Below are positions 50,727 through 59,498 of a stretch of 64,000 bases of DNA, in pieces. Both the position numbers and the translations under genes were made by a program. This stretch comes from Ensifer aridi (lineage in GTDB: Bacteria > Pseudomonadota > Alphaproteobacteria > Rhizobiales > Rhizobiaceae). Each line of letters begins with the position of its first letter. Position 1 is the stretch's first letter. The notes beneath the pieces were generated by a model. The model ran no database searches. It had not been told where the DNA came from and saw only the letters and a program-made list of their open reading frames with translations. The stretch lies in contig NZ_LUAV01000034.1 of the NCBI RefSeq assembly GCF_002078505.1, positions 62,001 to 126,000 of the forward strand. The letters are read 5' to 3'.

Positions 50727-52130
50727 ATGACCGTTCTCGGACTGTTTGCAGCGAAGTCGGCGACGCCCGGCTCGACCTCGAAACCGGAGATCGCCGTTAT
50801 CGGCCGCGGATTTTCCGGCATCATGATGGCGATCGCGCTGATGAAGTCGATGCGCATGCCCTTTCATCTCACGATGTACGACCCGCATCCGGCGATCAGC
50901 GGCGGTCAGGCGCTTTCTTCGGCGCAGCGCTGCGAGATTTTGAACAGCCGAGTGCGGGATCTCTCGGTTGCTGCCGGCCAGCCCGACGATTTCAACGACT
51001 GGCTCTGCGCCAATGACGAGTTCCGCGCCGCCGTTCCGGCGGCGATACCGGGCTTCCGGCAGATTTTTGTGCCGAAAGGTATATTTAGCGACTATGTCCA
51101 TCAGCGCTTTTCCGAGGCGCTCGCGCGCCGTTCCGATATCACGGTGAAGTTCTCGCACGAGCCGATCCTCGGTCTGCGCAAGCTTGCGAACGGTCGCTTC
51201 ACCCTCGTTCGCGTAGGCGCGAGCGATACCTGCGATATCGTGGTGCTCGCGACGGGTTTTGGCGTACGGCCGTGCGATATCGAGGTTGCGCAGGACGATA
51301 AGCCGCTCGTCAGGACGCGGCGGCTCGTCGATCCGCGCCATGCGGTGCTGCTCGGCAGCGGCGTTCGCGTGGTCGACCGACTCTTCCAGCTGCGTGACAA
51401 CGGCTATGCCGGCAAGATCACGCTGCTTTCGCGTCGCGGCTTCCTGCCACAGACGCACACGCTGCTTGCAGCCGCGCCGAGCTTCCCCGTCGATCCGATG
51501 CCCTCCGGCCTTCGTCAGATCGTGCGCTTCGTCCGCCAGGCCTGCGCCGAGGCGGAAGCAAGGGGGCAGGGTTGGCAGGCGGCGATGAACGGTCTGCGCC
51601 GCCGGGCGCGCTCGCTCTGGCAATCCCTCTCGGCACAGGAGAAGCGACAGTTTAACCGCCACCTGCGCGCCATCTACGACAGCCACCGAAACAGGTTGCC
51701 GGCGGCGGTGCACGCCCGGCTGCAGCAGGAGTTCGCCGACGGGCGAACCGTGCTTCGTCGCGGCTGGGCGGGGCGGCGCGTTCCGGAAGGGATCATGGTG
51801 CGCTGGGCAGGAGAGGAGATCGAGGAATTGCTGCGCGCCGACCAGGTGATCGACTGCCGTTGCTCCGCGCCGGAACTCGGCGCCCCCCTGTTCCAAAGCC
51901 TCTTTGCGGGTGGGCTTGCCCGCACGGATGAACTCGGCCTCGGCATCGCCGTGAGCCCGATGGGCGAAGTTCTGGGGGCCGGCGGGCGCACGCAGAACCT
52001 ATTCGCGATCGGTCCGTTGGGCCTCGGAAGCTTGCCGGACATCGACCTGGTGCCGGAGATCGTCACGCAGACCTATGCGGCGGCACGGCTAATCGCCACA
52101 GGAAAGCGTCTGGCCCTGAAGGCAGGATGA
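50727..52130 (+). CDS. FAD/NAD(P)-binding oxidoreductase 1
   Basis: 467 aa. N-terminal nucleotide-binding motif EIAVIGRGFSGIMMAIALMK (G-x-G-x-x-G), a LNSRVRDLSVAAGQPDDF block, VVLATGFGV, and a second Rossmann site around AVLLGSGVRVVDRLFQL. It matches the FAD-NAD(P)-binding family (HpyO-like, PF13454). GGAG lies before the ATG. It ends with an ATGA overlap onto a broken small gene, then a paralogous FAD protein, and probably works with the SfnB-like enzyme in organosulfur use. The substrate is unknown. Confidence 0.85.
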   Translation: MTVLGLFAAKSATPGSTSKPEIAVIGRGFSGIMMAIALMKSMRMPFHLTMYDPHPAISGGQALSSAQRCEILNSRVRDLSVAAGQPDDFNDWLCANDEFRAAVPAAIPGFRQIFVPKGIFSDYVHQRFSEALARRSDITVKFSHEPILGLRKLANGRFTLVRVGASDTCDIVVLATGFGVRPCDIEVAQDDKPLVRTRRLVDPRHAVLLGSGVRVVDRLFQLRDNGYAGKITLLSRRGFLPQTHTLLAAAPSFPVDPMPSGLRQIVRFVRQACAEAEARGQGWQAAMNGLRRRARSLWQSLSAQEKRQFNRHLRAIYDSHRNRLPAAVHARLQQEFADGRTVLRRGWAGRRVPEGIMVRWAGEEIEELLRADQVIDCRCSAPELGAPLFQSLFAGGLARTDELGLGIAVSPMGEVLGAGGRTQNLFAIGPLGLGSLPDIDLVPEIVTQTYAAARLIATGKRLALKAG

Positions 52131-52289
52131 ACTCTCCGGCTTCCGCCCAGACAAAGCAGCGCGTCGGCCGGCGCAACGTCGCCCTCGCGTTCGCAAGCAG
52201 AGGTAGCCCAGGCGGTCGATGAGGCGTATCGTTTCGGCAAGATCATCGCCCGCGGTGACAGGCAAATGCTCGAGGTGTCGTACCCATGA
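52127..52289 (+). pseudogene. Frameshifted small gene between two FAD-protein genes
   Basis: ATG at 52127 overlaps the previous stop (ATGA) and reads MNSPASAQTKQRVGRRNVAL, then stops at 52220. The next frame, from about 52190, reads RSQAEVAQAVDEAYRFGKII and ARGDRQMLEVSYP and stops at 52287-52289, overlapping the next ATG (ATGA). Both junctions are coupled, and the total of 163 nt is one base off a multiple of three, so a single indel near 52180-52200 (or a programmed shift, or a sequence error) splits a gene of about 54 codons. Confidence 0.5.
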
Positions 52290-53737
52290 ACGGCCCGCAC
52301 TCTTCTGTTGTCATCATTGGCGGTGGTTTCACCGGCGCCGTGGTCGCGGCCAACCTGGCGCGCAGCCGTGACATCGACGGCTGGCGAATCGCGGTTTTCG
52401 AGCCGCGCGAAAGGCTCGGCTGCGGCCTTGCCTATGATACGGCGGATCGCGCGCATCGCGTCAACGTTCCAGCTGCGCGCATGAGCATAGATCCGGACGA
52501 TGACGACCATTTCATGCACTGGCTCGCCTCGCGCGGCGAGCTGCGCGACGACGCCGAGGCACTCGCCTCGGACGGTCACCTCTACCCGCGCCGCCGGCTC
52601 TTCGGCCTCTATGTCGCGGAATCGGTCACTCCGTTCATCGAAACGGGGCGCGTCACGCACATCCGGGAGAAGGTCATAGGCGTTGGGCGCAAGGACGCTT
52701 TATGGGAGGTCCGCGGCGAGGGCGGCTCCGGGATCCGGGCCGACGTGCTGATCGTCGCGACGACGCATCCTGCCCCCGAGGCGCCGGGCGGCATCGCCGC
52801 AGCGTTGCGCGGGCACCCCCGCTACGTGGCGGACACGACCGTACCAGGCGCGCTCGAGGCCATCCGCACAAACGACCGTGTCCTGATCATCGGCTCCGGC
52901 TTGACCTCCGCCGACGTTATTGCGTCCTTGCGCACAAGCGGGCACAGGGGACCGATCACCGCTTTCTCCCGCCGCGGTCTTCGCTCGCGCGGACATGCGG
53001 GCCGGGCGCAGGACCCCTATGGCGACTTCACCGCTCGAGCGACCACAACGGCGAGCGAACTCCTTCTCAGCGTCCGCCAGGAGATCGCGAATGCCGCGGC
53101 GGAGGGCTTTAGCTGGCACGCCGTCTTCGATGCCCTGCGGGCCCAGGGCGGGGAGATCTGGCGCAATCTGTCGGTTGCGGAGCGGCGGCGCCTCGTGCGT
53201 CATCTTCGCCCCTTCTGGGACGTCCACCGCTTTCGCGTCGCCCCGCAGATCGATGCGATCATCCGTGCAGGGCTCAGTGCCGGCGACGTCCGGGTTCTGG
53301 CGGGTTCGATCGCAGGCATTGAAACAAACGGCGGCGACATCACCGTCACCTTCCGGCAACGCTGGTCGGGCGGAACGGAGCAGTGGACTGTCGATGCGGT
53401 GGTGGTCACCACAGGCCCCGCGCACAAGAACATCCTGAAGAGCCAAGGCTGGCTCGAAGCGCTTGGCGCCGCCGGTCACCTGCAGGCGGACGCGGTCGGC
53501 CTTGGCCTTGCCTGCAGCGAGACCAGCAGGGCGCTCGATAAGGAGGGCCGGGAGCAGGATGACCTCTTCATCGCCGGGCCGCTCGCTCGCGGGACCTTCG
53601 GGGAACTGATGGGGCTGCCGCAGGTCAACGACCACGCCATCTTCGTCGCGGCGCAAGTGGCCGGGCTGGCGCGGGCGCGAAGAGCGAGGGGGCCCGCGCT
53701 CTCGCAACGGGCATCGGAGCACACAAGCGTCAGTTGA
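52286..53737 (+). CDS. FAD/NAD(P)-binding oxidoreductase 2 (paralog)
   Basis: 483 aa. SSVVIIGGGFTGAVVAANLA (FAD-binding GxGxxG), RLGCGLAYDTADRAHRVNVP, IVATTHPAPEAP, VLIIGSGLTSADVIASLRTS (NAD(P) site), and the C-terminal DLFIAGPLARGTFGELMGLP. Same PF13454-type family as the gene upstream, collinear but clearly diverged. The start overlaps the end of the broken small gene. The operon seems to end here; a 242-bp gap precedes the NfeD gene. Confidence 0.86.
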   Translation: MNGPHSSVVIIGGGFTGAVVAANLARSRDIDGWRIAVFEPRERLGCGLAYDTADRAHRVNVPAARMSIDPDDDDHFMHWLASRGELRDDAEALASDGHLYPRRRLFGLYVAESVTPFIETGRVTHIREKVIGVGRKDALWEVRGEGGSGIRADVLIVATTHPAPEAPGGIAAALRGHPRYVADTTVPGALEAIRTNDRVLIIGSGLTSADVIASLRTSGHRGPITAFSRRGLRSRGHAGRAQDPYGDFTARATTTASELLLSVRQEIANAAAEGFSWHAVFDALRAQGGEIWRNLSVAERRRLVRHLRPFWDVHRFRVAPQIDAIIRAGLSAGDVRVLAGSIAGIETNGGDITVTFRQRWSGGTEQWTVDAVVVTTGPAHKNILKSQGWLEALGAAGHLQADAVGLGLACSETSRALDKEGREQDDLFIAGPLARGTFGELMGLPQVNDHAIFVAAQVAGLARARRARGPALSQRASEHTSVS

Positions 53738-53979
53738 CGCGCATTCCCCACGCGGAGGGCGACCGTCGTCGGTTGCGGTGAGGTAAGCAGCAACGGCATC
53801 ACGCGGCGCCTCTTCGATGCAACTTCCGCGGCAGCGGCTAGCGGTGATATCTTACGCTTTTCGCGGTTCTGACATATATTAGGAAGCGATTATTTTCGAC
53901 GAAAAGTAGTGCGGGAGGCGATGCGGCCGTTCGCATGCCTCCTGCCTCTTCCTAACGAACCACGAGGCGTTGACGGCGA

Positions 53980-55347
53980 ATGTCCCGAATCCTCATCCTG
54001 GTGTTTGTCCTCCTGTCGGCGTTCGCCTTTCCTTTGCCTCTTGCGTCCGGTGCCGAGCGCGTAGCGATCGTCCTACATGTGAATGGCGCCATCAGTCCCG
54101 CCGCGGCGGAATATGTGACGCGCGGCCTCGCGCGAGCCAATGATCGCGGCGCGGTGCTCGTGATCTTGCGGATGGACACGCCCGGCGGCCTCGACACGTC
54201 GATGCGCGACATCATCCGTGCCATCCTCGATTCTTCGGTTCCTGTCGCGAGTTTCGTGGCGCCGAGCGGGGCGAGGGCGGCGAGCGCCGGCACCTATATC
54301 CTCTATGCGAGCCACGTCGCAGCGATGGCGCCGGGCACCAATCTGGGTGCGGCGACGCCGATCGCAATCGGCGGCGGGTTGTTCGGCGACGATGAGCAGC
54401 GCGACAAGAACACGCCGGCCGAGCCGGGCAAGCCGCCGGACGACAAGCGGCCCGCCAATCCCGGCGAGGCCAAGCTGATCAATGATGCGGTAGCCTATAT
54501 TCGCGGGCTCGCGGAGCTCAGGGATCGCAATGCCGACTGGGCGGAGCGCGCCGTGCGCGAGGCGGCGAGCCTCTCCTCTGCCGCGGCGGCGCGCGAGAAG
54601 GTCATCGATTTCACCGCCGCCACCATTGAGGACCTCCTGAAGCAAGCCCATGGCCGCACGGTTCGCGTCGGCCAGGCCGACGTCCGGCTCGATACGGCGG
54701 GGCTTGCCGTCGAGGACGTCCTGCCGGATTGGCGCACTCGCTTGCTTTCGGTGATCACCGATCCGAACGTCGCGCTTCTCCTGATGATCGTCGGCATTTA
54801 CGGGTTGATCTTCGAGTTCCTGACGCCTGGGACGGTGGTGCCCGGGACGATTGGCGGCATCAGCCTTCTGCTCGGTCTCTATGCCTTGGCGGTGCTGCCG
54901 GTAAGCTATGCCGGTATCGGCCTGATCCTGCTCGGTGTTGCGCTGCTTGTGGCCGAGGCGCATGCGCCGTCCTTTGGTGCCCTTGGGCTCGGCGGCGGGG
55001 TCGCTATCGTGCTTGGTGCCGCCATCCTGTTTGATACCGATGTGCCGGGGCTGCAGGTCTCCTGGCCGGTTCTCGGCGGCGTGGCGATCGCAAGCTTCAC
55101 TTTCAGCCTCCTTGTCGCCCGTCTCGCACTCCTGTCGCGCCGGCACAAGGTCGCCACCGGGGCCGAGCAGATGATCGGCATTTCCGGGAAGGTCGACACC
55201 TGGGCGGGAGCCGCCGGTTACGTGATCGCGCATGGGGAGCGCTGGAGGGCGGTAAGCGGTGAGCCGCTCGGCCCCGGCGAGGACGTTATGGTCGTTGGCA
55301 GGGATGGCTTGACGCTCGAAGTCAAGCGCCGAGCAAAACGGAGCTGA
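53980..55347 (+). CDS. NfeD1b-type membrane-bound serine protease
   Basis: 455 aa. Signal peptide (MSRILILVFVLLSAFAFPLP up to about SGAE), then a ClpP/SppA-like domain: RMDTPGGLDTSMRDIIRAI, catalytic serine in SGARAASAGTYILYASH, and the lysine likely in EAKLINDAVAYIRG. Four to five membrane helices follow (LLLMIVGIYGLIFEF, VPGTIGGISLLLGL), then a soluble NfeD OB-fold (MIGISGKVDTWAGAAGYVIA, LGPGEDVMVV). Paired with a slipin gene as in many prokaryotes, where NfeD cleaves the stomatin-like partner. Confidence 0.92.
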   Translation: MSRILILVFVLLSAFAFPLPLASGAERVAIVLHVNGAISPAAAEYVTRGLARANDRGAVLVILRMDTPGGLDTSMRDIIRAILDSSVPVASFVAPSGARAASAGTYILYASHVAAMAPGTNLGAATPIAIGGGLFGDDEQRDKNTPAEPGKPPDDKRPANPGEAKLINDAVAYIRGLAELRDRNADWAERAVREAASLSSAAAAREKVIDFTAATIEDLLKQAHGRTVRVGQADVRLDTAGLAVEDVLPDWRTRLLSVITDPNVALLLMIVGIYGLIFEFLTPGTVVPGTIGGISLLLGLYALAVLPVSYAGIGLILLGVALLVAEAHAPSFGALGLGGGVAIVLGAAILFDTDVPGLQVSWPVLGGVAIASFTFSLLVARLALLSRRHKVATGAEQMIGISGKVDTWAGAAGYVIAHGERWRAVSGEPLGPGEDVMVVGRDGLTLEVKRRAKRS

Positions 55348-55349
55348 TT

Positions 55350-55452
55350 TCCTGCATGTTTCCTTAAATCGTAGCCCATTAAGGTAAAAAACATGCAGCA
55401 ATTCAAAGTGCCACAGCGAGCTTCGCGCGTCTGAAAAGACGCGCCGCCTATA
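55350..55452 (-). repeat. Palindromic intergenic repeat, copy D
   Basis: Inverted orientation relative to copies A-C: CTGCATGTTTCCTTAAATCG, AACATGCAGCAATTCAAAG, CCACAGCGAGCTTCGCGC, and the hairpin GCGCGTCTGAAAAGACGCGC. It lies in the 120-bp gap between nfeD and the slipin gene, where it may lower read-through. Confidence 0.75.
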
Positions 55453-55473
55453 GTAGGGAAAGAGAGGAAGTTG

Positions 55474-56247
55474 ATGCCCCTGTTTGGAAGTCTTGTTCCG
55501 CTCGCCGCGGCACTGTTTTTCCTGCTCATCGTCATCGCCTATGCGATCCGGATCCTAAGGGAATACGAGCGCGGCGTCGTCTTCACGCTAGGCCGGTTTA
55601 CCGGCGTCAAGGGACCGGGTCTTATCCTGCTCCTTCCCTACGTGCAGCAGATGGTGCGCGTCGACCTCAGAACCCGCGTGCTCGACGTCCCGAGCCAGGA
55701 CGTCATCTCGCACGACAACGTCTCCGTCCGCGTGAGCGCGGTGATCTATTTCCGGGTCATCGATGCGGAAAAATCGACCATCCAGGTCGAAGACTTCATG
55801 ATGGCGACGAGCCAGCTCGCCCAGACCACGCTGCGCTCGGTGCTCGGCAAGCACGACCTCGACGAGATGCTGGCGGAGCGCGACAGGCTCAACGAGGATA
55901 TCCAGAAGATCCTCGACGTCCAGACGGATGCCTGGGGCATCAAAGTGGCGACCGTCGAGATCAAGCATGTCGACATCAACGAGTCGATGATCCGTGCGAT
56001 CGCCCGTCAGGCGGAAGCCGAACGCGAGCGGCGCGCGAAGGTCATCAACGCCGAAGGCGAGCAGCAGGCGGCGGCCAAGCTGCTGGAGGCCGCGGAAATC
56101 CTCGCGAAGAGGCCCCAGGCCATGCAATTGCGCTACCTGAGCACATTGAACGTCATCGCCGCCGAAAAGAGTTCAACGATCATCTTTCCCTTCCCGATGG
56201 AGATCGCCGATATGCTGGCGGCGAAGACGAAAGGTTCCTCCAGCTAA
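55474..56247 (+). CDS. Slipin (stomatin/SPFH family protein)
   Basis: 257 aa. One N-terminal membrane helix (LAAALFFLLIVIAYAIRI), then the SPFH domain (EYERGVVFTLGRFTGVKGPG, VRVSAVIYFRVIDAEKS, TTLRSVLGKHDLDEMLAERD) and a C-terminal coiled-coil (QAEAERERRAKVINAEGEQQ). It forms membrane microdomain oligomers and is the usual partner of NfeD. The ATG at 55474 is preferred; a TTG codon immediately precedes it. Confidence 0.93.
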   Translation: MPLFGSLVPLAAALFFLLIVIAYAIRILREYERGVVFTLGRFTGVKGPGLILLLPYVQQMVRVDLRTRVLDVPSQDVISHDNVSVRVSAVIYFRVIDAEKSTIQVEDFMMATSQLAQTTLRSVLGKHDLDEMLAERDRLNEDIQKILDVQTDAWGIKVATVEIKHVDINESMIRAIARQAEAERERRAKVINAEGEQQAAAKLLEAAEILAKRPQAMQLRYLSTLNVIAAEKSSTIIFPFPMEIADMLAAKTKGSSS

Positions 56248-56303
56248 AGGCTTCATGGCCCGCTGAGGGGACCTGACGAGCGGCAGCAGAACACAGGATC
56301 CGG

Positions 56304-56690
56304 TTACATGACCATCTGCGTTGCTACCTCGTCGGTCAGGATCTCCTGTTCCTTGCAGACGCTTCTCGCCGTCCGGGCGGCAAGAAGCGTGGCAATTCGC
56401 GCAAGACGGTCGGCCTCCTCCGAGTAGTCCAGGAACGTATCCCGCCAGAACCGGCAATAGAGATCGAAGCCGTCACGGGCGTAGTCCGATGCAAGCACGT
56501 CCTCCCAGAGCTGCAGGTGCTGGTTGGCGCGCCTTTGCATGAACGCCGAAATCTCGATCTGCTGGCGCAACAATGTCTGCAATATCGCCGCCTGCAACCG
56601 CCCTGCTGACAAAAGCGGCAGTCGCGCGTCGACGCCGATAGGCCACCAGGGCAGGGGCGGTACCAAAGGGTCTGTCGTCTTATCGAGCAT
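56304..56690 (-). CDS. Hypothetical protein (128 aa)
   Basis: Mostly helical, begins with LDKTTDPLVPPLPWWPIG and continues with aromatic-rich helices (WEDVLASDYARDGFDLYCRF, WRDTFLDYSEEADRLARI). The layout weakly resembles phasin-like proteins, but I cannot assign it. GGGAGGAG lies 8 nt before the ATG at 56690. It is convergent with the slipin gene. Confidence 0.6.
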   Translation of the reverse strand: MLDKTTDPLVPPLPWWPIGVDARLPLLSAGRLQAAILQTLLRQQIEISAFMQRRANQHLQLWEDVLASDYARDGFDLYCRFWRDTFLDYSEEADRLARIATLLAARTARSVCKEQEILTDEVATQMVM

Positions 56691-56771
56691 GAAAGCAACT
56701 CCTCCCTTCCACGGCTCCAATATCGTTTCGCTGGAGCATTTCGCAGGCAGGTAGAACCACCTGGCGTAGCA

Positions 56772-56878
56772 CTGCTGCATGGTTCCTTAAATCGACCTCG
56801 ATTTAAGGACAAAGACATGCAGTAATTCAAAGCGCTACAGCGACCTTTCTGCGTCTGATAAGACGCACGGGGCTGTAA
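56772..56878 (-). repeat. Palindromic intergenic repeat, copy E
   Basis: Inverted orientation: TTCCTTAAATCGACC and TCGATTTAAGGACAAAG form an 11-bp perfect stem, then ACATGCAGTAATTCAAAGCG, CTACAGCGACCTTTC, and GCGTCTGATAAGACGC, the second hairpin. This is the best-preserved copy. Confidence 0.8.
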
Positions 56879-56905
56879 GGCTTTGGCGCAATCGTCGATC
56901 GCCGT

Positions 56906-57736
56906 TCAGTGCATCATCAGCACGGGCACGACGGCCGCATCGATCATCGACTTCGTGACGCCGCCAAAGATGCGCTCGCGCATCCGCGAATGGCCGTAGG
57001 CGCCCATGACGATCAGGTCGGCCGCGATATCAAGCGCATGGCTGTTGAGCACTTCGTCCACGCGCCGGCCCGCGCCCGGCAGCCGATCGATCGTGACCTT
57101 GATGCCGTGGCGGGCGAGATAGGCCGCGACGTCGGTCCCAGGCTCCTCGCCGCTGGACGACCCTGCCGGATCGACCATGGTGACGTGGACGATCTCTGCA
57201 CCGGCCATTATCTCCAACGCCTCGCGCGCCGCTCGTGCCGCTTCGATATGCGAGTTCCAAGCGAGCAGGACCCTCTTGGGCGCTAGGCTCGCGCGCCGGC
57301 CCTTCGGCACCAGCAGAACGGGGCGCGCGGAATTGAAGAGGGCGCCATCTATGGCGCGGGACCGCAAGTCGGGGCTGGCCGATAGGCTGGGGCCGATCAA
57401 TGCCATATCCGCGTAGCGGGCGCGTCCGCCTATGTCATTGTCGGCGCCTGCGAACTCCGAATATCTGCCGTCGACCTGAAACGAGATGCCCGTCCCCGAC
57501 AGCAAGGCTTTGGCCGCCTCGACACTCGCGTTGAGCTCGGCGACGTCGTTTTCCCTTGCCTCGACCCAGTCAACGGAAAACGTAGCGCCGTAGTCGCCGA
57601 TGGGCGGTAGCGCCGCCAATTTAACGACCAAAACCGACAAATGCGCGTTGCCCGCCGTGCAGATGTCGGCCGCCGCTTTGAGGTCGTCATCGAAACGGTC
57701 GACGCCGACCACGGTGAGAATGGTCTTGTATCTCAT
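56906..57736 (-). CDS. Tandem universal stress protein (UspA family)
   Basis: 276 aa, two Usp domains. The first half (TILTVVGVDRFDDDLKAA) is degenerate; the second ends with the ATP-binding signature LIVMGAYGHSRMRERIFGG (G-2x-G-9x-G). RVLLAWNSHIEAARAAREAL starts the second domain. Such proteins are induced by starvation, low oxygen and redox stress. The ATG at 57736 follows AAAGGAACTCCCAC. It lies 75 nt after the alcohol dehydrogenase gene on the same strand, probably one operon. Confidence 0.92.
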   Translation of the reverse strand: MRYKTILTVVGVDRFDDDLKAAADICTAGNAHLSVLVVKLAALPPIGDYGATFSVDWVEARENDVAELNASVEAAKALLSGTGISFQVDGRYSEFAGADNDIGGRARYADMALIGPSLSASPDLRSRAIDGALFNSARPVLLVPKGRRASLAPKRVLLAWNSHIEAARAAREALEIMAGAEIVHVTMVDPAGSSSGEEPGTDVAAYLARHGIKVTIDRLPGAGRRVDEVLNSHALDIAADLIVMGAYGHSRMRERIFGGVTKSMIDAAVVPVLMMH

Positions 57737-57811
57737 GTGGGAGTTCCTTTCGAAAGTCCGACCCACGGTCATCGACGTTAGGCAGGCGGCAGTCGCCGGC
57801 ATTAATTCTCG

Positions 57812-58852
57812 TCAATAAGTTTGGCCATTCGATGCTCCCGCTGGTGAGGAGCGATCGAGGCGGGTCTGTCTGGGCACAAGCACGGCGGCGCCGTTGAAGT
57901 TGCCTGCGCGGAGGTCGGCAATCGCGGCGTTGGCATCCTCGAGAGGATAAACGGTCGTGTGCGTGCGGACTCCGGCCTCCGCGGCGATTGCAAGAAACTC
58001 GTGCACGTCCTCGCGCGTGACATTCGCGACAGAGACGAGTTCGCGCTCGCCCCACAGCAAGGCGTAGGGCATAGCAGCAATGTCGCTCATGTGGATGCCG
58101 CCGCAGACGACGCGCCCGCCTTTGCGCACAGCCTTGAGCGCCGCGGGGACGAGGGTTCCGACGGGAGCGAAGATTATGGCGGCGTCGAGCGGCTCCGGCG
58201 GCACCTCGTTCGAGCCACCGGCCCAGACCGCTCCGAGGTCCAGCGCAAAGCGCTGCCCGGCCGCGTCTTCCGCGCGAGTGAAGGCGTAGACCTGCCGCCC
58301 GTGGCGGACGCAGACCTGGGTAATGATGTGCGCGGCCGCCCCGAAGCCATAGAGCCCGATCCTGCGGCCGTCGCCGGCGCGCTTCAGCGAGCGCCAGCCG
58401 ATGAGACCCGCGCAAAGCAGAGGCGCTAGCGAGACGGGATCGCCGGAAGGGTCGAGATCGAAGGCATAGGCCTGATCCGCGACAACATGGGTGGCGAAAC
58501 CGCCATCGCGGGTATAGCCGGTGAACAAGGGGGCGTCGCAGAGGTTTTCCGCGTTCGAGCGGCAATAGAAGCAGGTCCGGCATGTATAGCCGAGCCAGGG
58601 CACTCCGACGCGGCAGCCGATCCTGCCCGCGTCCACACCCGTCCCGACCGCCTCAACGACGCCGACGATCTCGTGGCCGGGCACGAGCGGCAGCTTCGGG
58701 CGCGGCAGGTCGCCGTCGACCACATGCAGGTCCGTGCGACAGACGGCGCAGGCCTCCACTCTGAGCCGGAGTTCGCCTGCGAGCGGCTCCGGAAGCGGGC
58801 GCTCGACGGCGACCAGTGGCTTTCCGATTTCCTCAAGAACCATCGCCAGCAT
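57812..58852 (-). CDS. Zinc-dependent alcohol dehydrogenase (MDR family)
   Basis: 346 aa. Catalytic zinc site VEACAVCRTDLHVVDGD with GHEIVGVVEAVG, structural zinc cysteines in YTCRTCFYCRSNAENLC, and a nucleotide site GLYGFGAAAHIITQV. It resembles the zinc-binding ADH family close to AdhA/AdhP. It oxidises or reduces short alcohols/aldehydes, and is next to a UspA gene, as in oxygen-limitation regulons. AAGGA lies 8 nt before the ATG at 58852; a second ATG 9 nt later is possible. Confidence 0.92.
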   Translation of the reverse strand: MLAMVLEEIGKPLVAVERPLPEPLAGELRLRVEACAVCRTDLHVVDGDLPRPKLPLVPGHEIVGVVEAVGTGVDAGRIGCRVGVPWLGYTCRTCFYCRSNAENLCDAPLFTGYTRDGGFATHVVADQAYAFDLDPSGDPVSLAPLLCAGLIGWRSLKRAGDGRRIGLYGFGAAAHIITQVCVRHGRQVYAFTRAEDAAGQRFALDLGAVWAGGSNEVPPEPLDAAIIFAPVGTLVPAALKAVRKGGRVVCGGIHMSDIAAMPYALLWGERELVSVANVTREDVHEFLAIAAEAGVRTHTTVYPLEDANAAIADLRAGNFNGAAVLVPRQTRLDRSSPAGASNGQTY

Positions 58853-59001
58853 GGCTATCGTCCTTCTTGCGCCCGAAGCGGCTTTCCGCCGAGGGCTCTT
58901 GAATATAGCGTATCGGTTCCACAATGGCGCGCTATCCGCCGGGCGGCATATTCGATCCGACCCATCCTTCAGGGCGCCGCGGGAGCCGAAGGGTTGGGTC
59001 C

Positions 59002-59487
59002 ATGAGGAAGAAAAGCGCAGGCATCCTGCTTTACAAGTATGAAGGCGGCTCGCTCCTGGTCCTGCTCGTCCATCCCGGCGGTCCCTTCTGGACCAATCGC
59101 GACGCCGGCGCCTGGTCGATCCCGAAGGGCGAATACGAACCCGGCGAAGAGCCGGAGGCGGCGGCACGGCGGGAATTTCTCGAGGAGACCGGTGTTGTGG
59201 TGACCTGTCCCCTGAAGTTTCTCGGCGAAGAGCGACAGAAGAGCGGCAAGCTGGTCACGGCCTATGCCGGCGAAAGTGACCTCGATATCGGAAAGCTCAA
59301 AAGCAACGTTTTCGAGATCGAATGGCCGCCGCGCAGCGGCCGCATGCAATCCTTTCCCGAAGTGGATCGTGCCGGATGGTTCACGGTTCCGGTCGCGCGG
59401 GAAAAGATAAACCCGGCGCAGCGGCCCTTCCTCGATCGTCTCGAAGCGGCTCGCGCCACGGACCGCAGCGCGGGGTCGACCGTCTGA
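59002..59487 (+). CDS. Nudix hydrolase
   Basis: 161 aa. Complete Nudix box: GEYEPGEEPEAAARREFLEE followed by TGV (G-x5-E-x7-REUXEE-x-GU). N-terminal KKSAGILLYKYEGGSLLVLL and DAGAWSIPKGEY are typical of the subgroup that hydrolyses diadenosine polyphosphates or nucleotide diphosphates. The ATG at 59002 is preferred; the frame upstream is open but not conserved. It is convergent with hsp20. Confidence 0.9.
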   Translation: MRKKSAGILLYKYEGGSLLVLLVHPGGPFWTNRDAGAWSIPKGEYEPGEEPEAAARREFLEETGVVVTCPLKFLGEERQKSGKLVTAYAGESDLDIGKLKSNVFEIEWPPRSGRMQSFPEVDRAGWFTVPVAREKINPAQRPFLDRLEAARATDRSAGSTV

Positions 59488-59498
59488 TCTCGTCGCGT

